Positions 29,793 to 35,130 of a DNA stretch of 35,130 bases are shown here, one piece after another. Source of the stretch: Oscillospiraceae bacterium. GTDB lineage: Bacteria > Bacillota > Clostridia > Oscillospirales > Ruminococcaceae. Numbering within the stretch: the stretch's first letter is position 1; each line of letters opens with the position of its first letter. The notes under the pieces are model-generated. The model was not told where the DNA came from. It saw only the letters and a list, made by a program, of their open reading frames with translations, and did no database searches. The stretch covers positions 1-35,130 of the forward strand of contig JAISLD010000006.1 in assembly GCA_031260665.1 (NCBI GenBank), read 5' to 3'. Made by a program: the position numbers and the translations under genes.

Positions 29793-29856
29793 AAAAAGGT
29801 TCTGTCAACGGGGCAGAACCTATGGAGTGTGGCGACCCCACACGGAAAGGCATACT

Positions 29857-30921
29857 ATGAAAAAGCGACTCATTGCCGCCTTGTTGCTGTCCCTTGCGAC
29901 AGCGTTCGGCGCAGGCTGCACAACCACGCCGACCACGACGGAGGCGGACACCACGGTTGTAAGCGACACTACCACTGCCGACGCCGCAGCCGACACCACC
30001 ACCCCCGAAGAAACGACAGCGGAGCCTGTCACCACAAACGCACCTCCCGAAACAATCCGTATCGCTTCGCTTAAAGGGCCGACCACTATCGGAATGGTGA
30101 AGCTGATGTCTGACGACGACGGCGCGCTCTACGATGTGTCGCTATACGGCGCACCGGATGAGATTGTCGCACTGATTGCAAAGAACGAGATTGACATAGC
30201 AAACGTCCCCGCTAACCTTGCGGCTGTGCTTTACGCCAACACGGGCGGCGCGGTGAAGGTCGCGGCAATCAACACACTCGGTGTGCTGTATGTCGTGGAA
30301 AGCGGTGACACGATTCAGTCGCTTGACGACCTCAAAGGCAAGACGCTCTATTCAACAGGCAAAGGCACCACGCCCGAATACGCGCTGAACTTTGTGCTGA
30401 AGCAAAACGGTATCGACCCCGACGCCGACTTGACGGTGGAATACCTCTCCGAATCAGCTGAAGTCGCGGCTAAACTCGCCGCTGACCCGTCCGCTGTCGG
30501 CGTTCTGCCGCAACCGTACATCGCGGCGGCAAGCCTAAAGAACCCCGACCTGCGTATGGCAATCAGCTTGACCGACGAATGGCAAAAAGCGGGTGCGGAG
30601 CTTGTCACGGGTGTGACGATTGTGCGTACAGAATTCCTTGAGAGCTACCCGAGTGAAGTTGACGCGTTCTTGCGGAAGTTCGGCGACAGCGTTGACTGGG
30701 TTGTGGCGAACCACACCGAAGCCGCCGCACTCATCGGCTCGTACGACATAACCCCCGAACCTGCGGCACTGAAGGCATTGCCGTATCTCAACCTCGCGTT
30801 CGTCACGAACGAGCCGCTGAAAGAAAAACTCGGCGGTTATCTCGGAGTTTTGTTCGACTTCAACCCGAAATCGGTGGGCGGTGCACTGCCTGACGACAGC
30901 TTTTACTACATTTCAAAGTAA
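29857..30921 (+). CDS. ABC transporter substrate-binding lipoprotein, nitrate/sulfonate/taurine (SsuA/NMT1-like) type
   Basis: The 354-aa protein has a lipoprotein signal peptide (KKRLIAALLLSLATAFGAGC, lipobox GAGC with C21). A Thr/Ala/Glu-rich linker (about 22-62) follows, then a type II periplasmic-binding fold: IRIASLKGPTTIGMVKLM, DIANVPANLAAVLYA, LDDLKGKTLYSTGKGTTPEYAL, VGVLPQPYIAAA. The 'KGKtly..gkGttpe' segment is typical of SsuA/TauA/NMT1-like proteins. The ligand is unknown; the neighbours do not say. I chose ATG 29857 (GGAAAGG upstream). The permease gene follows after 3 bp. Confidence 0.87.
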   Translation: MKKRLIAALLLSLATAFGAGCTTTPTTTEADTTVVSDTTTADAAADTTTPEETTAEPVTTNAPPETIRIASLKGPTTIGMVKLMSDDDGALYDVSLYGAPDEIVALIAKNEIDIANVPANLAAVLYANTGGAVKVAAINTLGVLYVVESGDTIQSLDDLKGKTLYSTGKGTTPEYALNFVLKQNGIDPDADLTVEYLSESAEVAAKLAADPSAVGVLPQPYIAAASLKNPDLRMAISLTDEWQKAGAELVTGVTIVRTEFLESYPSEVDAFLRKFGDSVDWVVANHTEAAALIGSYDITPEPAALKALPYLNLAFVTNEPLKEKLGGYLGVLFDFNPKSVGGALPDDSFYYISK

Positions 30922-30924
30922 ATA

Positions 30925-31677
30925 ATGACACAGACGATAAAAAAGCACGGCGGGAAGATTCTCGCCGTGCTGTTCTGGTTAGTGGTCTGGCACGTTGCAG
31001 CTGTCGTGGTGGACAACGCGTTCGTGCTGGTCACGCCGTTTGCCGCGTTCAAGCGGCTTGCGGAGCTTATGACGGAGATTGATTTTTTACGTTCCGTGCT
31101 TCGCTCGCTTCTTCGGATAACCGCGGGTATGCTGCTTGCGCTCACGGTCGGCGTGGCTTTGGCTGCGGCGGCGTTTGCGTGGAACAAAGTCGCGGTGCTG
31201 CTGTCGCCGTTTATGTCGGCGGTCAAGTCCGTGCCCGTCGCTTCCTTCACGATACTTGCGCTCTTTTGGCTTGGTTCGTCAAAACTCTCGACGTTCACGG
31301 CGTTTCTTATCGCGTTACCTGTCGTCTACACCAATGTGTTAGGCGGTCTGCAAAGCACCGACAAGGCGACGCTTGAGATGGCGGCGGTCTACAAAATTGC
31401 GCCGCTTCGGCGTGCTTTGCACATCTATTTGCCGAGTGCCGCGCCGTTTTTCTTGTCCGCTTGCTCGCTTTCAATCGGTATGTGCTGGAAAGCCGGCGTT
31501 GCCGCCGAAGTCATCGGTCAGCCGAAAGGCACGCTTGGCGAGTGGCTTTACTACGCAAAGATTTACTTTTCAGCCGCTGACTTGTTCGCGGTGACGGCGG
31601 CGGTGGTCGCGGTAAGTTTTGCGTTTGAGAAAGCGTTTATGTGGGCATTAAGTCGGGCTTATAGTCGATTAACTTAA
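30925..31677 (+). CDS. ABC transporter permease, SsuC/TauC type
   Basis: A 250-aa integral membrane protein with about six helices. It carries a BPD_transp_1-type EAA loop near LEMAAVYKIAPLRRALHIYLPSAAPFFLSA and the VKSVPVASFTILALFWLG segment common to the nitrate/sulfonate family. It starts 3 bp after the binding-protein gene with no clear RBS, so translation is probably coupled. The matching ATPase (SsuB/TauB-like) is not next to it: the following genes are on the other strand. The ATPase may be encoded elsewhere or shared. Confidence 0.88.
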   Translation: MTQTIKKHGGKILAVLFWLVVWHVAAVVVDNAFVLVTPFAAFKRLAELMTEIDFLRSVLRSLLRITAGMLLALTVGVALAAAAFAWNKVAVLLSPFMSAVKSVPVASFTILALFWLGSSKLSTFTAFLIALPVVYTNVLGGLQSTDKATLEMAAVYKIAPLRRALHIYLPSAAPFFLSACSLSIGMCWKAGVAAEVIGQPKGTLGEWLYYAKIYFSAADLFAVTAAVVAVSFAFEKAFMWALSRAYSRLT

Positions 31678-31697
31678 GAAATAGCAGGCTATTTCTT
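31676..31697. terminator. Palindromic hairpin after the ABC permease gene
   Basis: Perfect 10-bp arms AAGAAATAGC/GCTATTTCTT with a 2-nt centre, starting in the permease stop codon. A second hairpin (GGGCG/CGCCC) and complementary GTCGTTT/AAACGAC segments (about 31719-31780) fill the convergent gap before comF. They may end both transcripts. Confidence 0.5.
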
Positions 31698-31783
31698 CGG
31701 GCGGCAAGTCGCCCATACGTCGTTTCGCTTGGCTTCGCCCAGCGGCTCGCTACGCTCACAGCTATTTAAGCTAAACGACTTTA

Positions 31784-32413
31784 TCAAACATTGAGCGGCG
31801 TTTGGGCGAACACTGCGGGCGTGACGCTTGTCGCTCCCGCGGCAAACAAGGCGCGTGTCGCTTCGTTCATTGTCGCACCCGTTGTGGACACGTCGTCAAC
31901 CAGCAAGATGTCGCCACCACGGACAAACCGCTCGTTCACCGCCAAAAACGCCCCCTCGACATTGAGGCGGCGTTCTTCGGCGGTCAAGTCCTTTTGTTCC
32001 TTGGTTTCAAACTTCTTTACAAGCAACTTGCGATACCTCGTGCCGCACATCGCGGCGAGTTCTCGCGCCAACAACTCAGGAAACGAATAACCGTTTTCGG
32101 CAAGCCGCGCCTTTGAGGGCGGCACGGCTGTGATAACCCCGAATGTGTGGTCGCGTATCTCCTCGAACATCAAGCGTGCCGCCGCTGAGATTGCCGCGCC
32201 GTCCGCGTGTTCTTTCGCGGCGGTAATCAACGGCTTTGACTTGTCGTTGTAATAAACGGCGCGGAAGAACTGACGCGACGACTCGCGGCAACGCGCAAGG
32301 TCGTCACACTCATCGTCGAAGTACTCGTCATAGGGGATTATCTTGCCGCAAAACGGACAGACATTCGGGTAAAAGACATTGAGGGCAAGCCGCTTGAGGT
32401 TATAGCTGTTCAT
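31784..32413 (-). CDS. comF: ComF-family phosphoribosyltransferase-like protein
   Basis: A 209-aa protein. It begins with a CPFCGK zinc site and ends with a PRTase domain: AVPPSKARLAENGYSFPELLARELA, then KDLTAEERRLNVEGAF and the PRPP loop ILLVDDVSTTGATM. In ComF the N-terminal ribbon has four cysteines; here the second pair reads CDDLARC, with wider spacing. ComF aids single-stranded DNA handling in natural transformation; in genomes without competence its role is unclear. Its ATG overlaps the nrdD stop as ATGA, so it is co-translated with nrdD and would fall under NrdR control. Confidence 0.88.
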   Translation of the reverse strand: MNSYNLKRLALNVFYPNVCPFCGKIIPYDEYFDDECDDLARCRESSRQFFRAVYYNDKSKPLITAAKEHADGAAISAAARLMFEEIRDHTFGVITAVPPSKARLAENGYSFPELLARELAAMCGTRYRKLLVKKFETKEQKDLTAEERRLNVEGAFLAVNERFVRGGDILLVDDVSTTGATMNEATRALFAAGATSVTPAVFAQTPLNV

Positions 32414-34740
32414 ATCCCGTGCTTGATTCGGTCGCGTTCTTCGGCGCGCTTGCCGTTGTTGAACCTGTCTACCGTGCCGACAAGGTACCCCGTGATTCTG
32501 CGTATTCTCTCAAACTTCGGCTTGCCGTCGTTTTCACGTCTACCGCAACCGGGGCAAACGTCTTTTATTACGCCTGTGTATCCGCAAACAGGGTCGCGGT
32601 CAACGGGGTGATTTATCGAACCGTAACCGATACCTTTTTCTTTCATATAACGGATTATCTTCTCAAACGCCTGTATGTTGCCGCAAGGGTCGCCGTCAAG
32701 TTCGACGTAGCTGATATGCCCCGCGTTAGTTAACGCGTGATACGGCGCCTCAACGTCGATTTTCTCCATCACGGTTATCGGGTAATAGACCGGCACGTGA
32801 AACGAATTGGTGTAGTACTCCCTGTCGGTGACACCTTTTATCGAACCGTAACGCTCTCTGTCGATTCTCACAAATCTCCCCGACAATCCCTCGGCAGGTG
32901 AAGCGAGCAGCGTGAAGTTCAGCCCCGTATTCTTGCTCTCCTCGTCCATTCGCTGACGCATATGCGCCACTATCCGAAGCCCGAGCTCTCGCGATTCCTC
33001 GCTTTCACCGTGGTGCTTGCCTGTGAGTGCAACGAGTGTTTCGGCAAGCCCGATAAAACCCATTGAGAGTGTGCCGTGCTTCAGTATCTCGCCAACACAG
33101 TCGTCAGCCGTGAGATTCTCCGAGCCGAGCCAAACGCCCTGCCCCATAAGAAACGGGAAGTTACGCACGGTTTTCTGCGCTTGAATCTTGAATCTGTCTT
33201 TCAGCTGCTTGATTACAAGGTCGATAATATCGTCAAGGTCGGAGAAGAACTTGTCAACATCGCCTTTTGCTTCAATGCCGAGCCGCGGCAGGTTGATTGA
33301 CGTGAACGACAGGTTGCCGCGACCGCTGACTATCTCGTTCTTGCGGTCGTAGGTGTTGCCCATAACGCGTGTGCGGCACCCCATATAAGCGACTTCCGCG
33401 TCATAGTCGCCCTCTTTGTAATACTGCAGGTTGAACGGCGCGTCAAGGAACGAGAAGTTCGGGAACAGGCGTTTCGCCGACACACGCATAGCTAACTTAA
33501 ACAAGTCGTAGTTCGGGTCGTTCTCGTTGAAGTTCACGCCCTCTTTTACTTTGAAGATATGAATTGGGAAGATAGGCGTTTCACCGTTGCCAAGCCCCTG
33601 CTCGTTTGCAAGGAGAATGTTTCGCGTCACCATTCGACCCTCTGCCGATGTGTCTGTGCCGTAGTTAAGCGAGCTGAACGGCGTTTGCGCACCCGCTCTG
33701 CTGTTCATCGTGTTGAGGTTGTGGACAAGCGCTTCCATTGCTTGAAATGTTGCTCTCTCAGTTTCCTGTTCGGTCAAGTCAACCGTGAACTTCTGCGCTT
33801 TCGCCGCGATTTTTTTGTCCGTGAATATCTCTTCAAGGACGGGAAGCTCTAACGAGAGATACCCCGCGTTGTCGGAAAGCGACGGCTCTTGTCCGTGCTT
33901 CTCGAACAACTCTTTCATATAAGACTTGGTCTTGTCTTCGGCTTCTTTCGCGTCGCTGTCGGTATAAAGCCCGATACTTCTCGCTATGTTCTTGGTGTAA
34001 AGCTGACGATAGGTTTTCTTCACACCTTCAGCCATTGCATAGTCAAAGTTCGGCACCGACTGACCGCCGTGTTGGTCGTTCTGGTTCGACTGTATCGCAA
34101 TGCAGGCAAGAGCCGAATAACTGCCGATGTTGTTCGGTTCACGCAGATAGCCGTGCCCGGTTGAGAAGCCACCTTGAAACAGCTTGATGAGGTCAATTTG
34201 GCAGCAAGTGGTGGTGAGGGTAAGGAAGTCAAGGTCGTGAATGTGAATATCGCCGTCCTCGTGTGCCTTTGACTGCTGGTGGTCAAGCACACGAAGCGCA
34301 TAGAACCGCTTTGCTCCCTCGCTGCCGTACTTCAGCATTGTGCCCATTGCGGTGTCGCCGTTGATGTTGGCATTCTCACGCTTCACGTCGCAGTCAATCG
34401 CCGACTTGAATGTCAAATCTTCGTAGGTCTTGATGAGTTGCGTGTTCATCTCGCGGTTGCGGCTTCGCTCGGCACGATAGAGAATATACGACTTCGCTGT
34501 CTTGGCGTGACCTGTTTCTATCAACGCTTTTTCAACTAAATCTTGTATTTCTTCGACAGTCGGGACGGTCCCCTCGGGAAATTTGTCGTCTGCTAACTGA
34601 AGCACCGACATCGTAATCTTCATCGCTGTCATCTTGTCGTGACCACCGACAGACTCCGCGGCTTTCAGCACCGCCTTTGTAATCTTGTTCTCATCGAACG
34701 GCACCTCTGCGCCGTCACGCTTTCTTATCGCATTAAACAT
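32410..34740 (-). CDS. nrdD: Anaerobic ribonucleoside-triphosphate reductase, class III
   Basis: A 776-aa protein. The N-terminal ATP-cone (about residues 1-90: IRKRDGAEVPFDENKITKAVLKA) gives allosteric control. The body has GDIHIHDLDF, TCCQIDLIKLFQGGFSTGHGYLREP and SVPNFDYAMAEGVKKTYRQLY. The C-terminus has the glycyl radical site RRITGYLVGT (G751). The Zn motif before it has C719, C729 and C732 (DPVCGYTG, CPGCG), with Asp where a fourth Cys is often found. It makes dNTPs without oxygen and needs the activase NrdG, which is not in the window. I chose ATG 34740 (MFNAIRKRDG). Confidence 0.97.
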   Translation of the reverse strand: MFNAIRKRDGAEVPFDENKITKAVLKAAESVGGHDKMTAMKITMSVLQLADDKFPEGTVPTVEEIQDLVEKALIETGHAKTAKSYILYRAERSRNREMNTQLIKTYEDLTFKSAIDCDVKRENANINGDTAMGTMLKYGSEGAKRFYALRVLDHQQSKAHEDGDIHIHDLDFLTLTTTCCQIDLIKLFQGGFSTGHGYLREPNNIGSYSALACIAIQSNQNDQHGGQSVPNFDYAMAEGVKKTYRQLYTKNIARSIGLYTDSDAKEAEDKTKSYMKELFEKHGQEPSLSDNAGYLSLELPVLEEIFTDKKIAAKAQKFTVDLTEQETERATFQAMEALVHNLNTMNSRAGAQTPFSSLNYGTDTSAEGRMVTRNILLANEQGLGNGETPIFPIHIFKVKEGVNFNENDPNYDLFKLAMRVSAKRLFPNFSFLDAPFNLQYYKEGDYDAEVAYMGCRTRVMGNTYDRKNEIVSGRGNLSFTSINLPRLGIEAKGDVDKFFSDLDDIIDLVIKQLKDRFKIQAQKTVRNFPFLMGQGVWLGSENLTADDCVGEILKHGTLSMGFIGLAETLVALTGKHHGESEESRELGLRIVAHMRQRMDEESKNTGLNFTLLASPAEGLSGRFVRIDRERYGSIKGVTDREYYTNSFHVPVYYPITVMEKIDVEAPYHALTNAGHISYVELDGDPCGNIQAFEKIIRYMKEKGIGYGSINHPVDRDPVCGYTGVIKDVCPGCGRRENDGKPKFERIRRITGYLVGTVDRFNNGKRAEERDRIKHGI

Positions 34741-34773
34741 CACTTTCCACTGCCTTTCTGTTATCCTACGCAA

Positions 34774-34789
34774 ACACTATATATAGTGT
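34774..34789. promoter_or_regulatory. NrdR box 1 upstream of nrdD
   Basis: The palindrome ACACTATATATAGTGT fits the NrdR box consensus throughout. It lies in the nrdD leader, downstream of the predicted transcription start. Confidence 0.88.
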
Positions 34790-34805
34790 TATGTTTAGTC
34801 ACTAA

Positions 34806-34821
34806 TCACATTATACAGTAT
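34806..34821. promoter_or_regulatory. NrdR box 2, overlapping the nrdD -10
   Basis: TCACATTATACAGTAT (minus strand ATACTGTATAATGTGA) matches box 1 at about 11 of 16 positions. Its centre is 32 bp from that of box 1, three helical turns, as in known NrdR pairs. It overlaps the -10 box. Confidence 0.75.
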
Positions 34822-34838
34822 TTTTGCTGATTTGTCAA
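34810..34838 (-). promoter_or_regulatory. SigA-type promoter of nrdD-comF
   Basis: On the minus strand TTGACA (34838-34833), a 17-nt spacer and TATAAT (34815-34810), a full consensus match. Predicted start near 34803. NrdR bound at the two boxes would cover the -10 and the start. Confidence 0.9.
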
Positions 34839-34880
34839 GGGGTTTACACATATATGTCACATATACCAAAGGGCTTATTT

Positions 34881-34914
34881 GTCACATTAACTTATTTCCT
34901 GTTTGGCACCGACC
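34881..34914 (+). repeat. Dispersed repeat R1, copy beside R2 and R3
   Basis: GTCACATTAACTTATTTCCT followed by GTTTGGCACCGACC, similar to the R1 copy at 13271-13308 (reverse strand). It is joined directly to R2 copy B. Confidence 0.75.
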
Positions 34915-35012
34915 CAAAGGCCATACCCCTCGGGGCACAGGCGGGCGACCGAAAAGCCCTTGCCGCTTCCACAGAAGCGGAATCTCCGCGAATCAAGTTG
35001 TTTAACTTGTTG
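34914..35012 (-). repeat. Dispersed repeat R2, copy B
   Basis: This is the reverse-strand match of 19480-19592. Its stems are clean: CAAGTT/AACTTG, CCGCTTC/GAAGCGG with loop TGTG, and GGGC/GCCC. It is followed at once by R3. Confidence 0.8.
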
Positions 35013-35067
35013 ATATAGCCAGTTAAACTCAAAACACTAAAGTGTTTTGAGTTTTCGCCGCGAAGCG
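35012..35067. repeat. Dispersed repeat R3, copy 2
   Basis: It matches 25551-25606 at 53 of 56 positions; its 28-bp inverted repeat (35026-35053) is perfect here with 13-bp arms. The region 34790-35130 has no gene: it holds the nrdD promoter, R1, R2, R3 and, at 35068-35130, two short GC hairpins (GCGCGGC/GCCGCGC and CCGCGCC/GGCGCGG). Confidence 0.88.
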
Positions 35068-35130
35068 GCGGCGCGGCTTTGCCGCGCACCGGCGTATCAG
35101 GACGGTTAAATCCGCGCCGTAGGCGCGGCA

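Noticed and set aside
29719-29856. TPP riboswitch before an NMT1-like binding protein
   Set aside because: The CTGAGA and ACCTGA thi-box motifs are absent; the structure is made of direct repeats and simple hairpins.
34892-35089. A 65-aa open frame covering R2 and R3
   Set aside because: It runs through repeat DNA and a palindrome; no ribosome site. Kept only as an alternative reading of R2.

Overview
The window is a piece of a Bacillota (Clostridia-type) chromosome with the end of an integrated phage-like element at its left edge. The reasons are the flagellar gene order flgM-flgN-flgK-flgL-yviE-fliW-csrA-fliD-fliS-fliT (the Bacillus/Clostridium arrangement), Rex, a class III anaerobic ribonucleotide reductase with paired NrdR boxes, rpsO next to pnp, strong AGGAGG ribosome binding sites and SigA-type promoters. 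It suggests a motile anaerobe; I cannot name a genus.

Layout. (1) 1-7525, integrated element: a tightly overlapping minus-strand early operon (small HTH protein, 60-aa protein, lytic transglycosylase, HNH homing endonuclease, PD-(D/E)xK nuclease, SF2 helicase, Spo11/TopoVI-A-like protein, family B DNA polymerase running off the left edge). A divergent control region of about 250 bp separates it from a plus-strand XRE repressor and a large serine recombinase. The element abuts the flagellar operon at a bidirectional terminator (7495-7523). (2) 7526-17805, one minus-strand flagellar filament-assembly operon read from a near-perfect SigD/sigma-28 promoter: anti-sigma factor, chaperones, junction proteins, FliW/CsrA post-transcriptional control and an unusually large filament cap (FliD, 1076 aa). 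(3) 17885-21112, DNA repair (ung, ogg-type glycosylase), a zinc-ribbon membrane protein and a DUF6062-like protein. (4) 21113-25533, minus-strand acn, small membrane protein, icd and rex: citrate-to-2-oxoglutarate enzymes beside the NADH/NAD+ sensor. (5) 25774-26898, a cysteine desulfurase-family PLP enzyme, divergent from rpsO-pnp (26964-29718). (6) 29857-31677, a nitrate/sulfonate-type ABC binding protein and permease with no ATPase beside them. (7) 31784-34838, nrdD-comF under NrdR-type control.

Beyond the genes, the most interesting structure is: (a) the replication module pairing PolB with a TopoVI-A-like protein that has no visible B subunit; (b) the element's switch, with four related operator sites, a predicted ~60-nt RNA antisense to the early leader and a recombinase that appears to start at ATT; (c) a family of modular intergenic repeats (R1, R2, R3). 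R2 looks like a structured RNA or MITE, and the R1 part forms a 62-bp tandem repeat that includes the 3' end of flgN; (d) a beta-rich module shared by FlgL (twice) and FliD. All names come from reading motifs and gene order; no database search was run.
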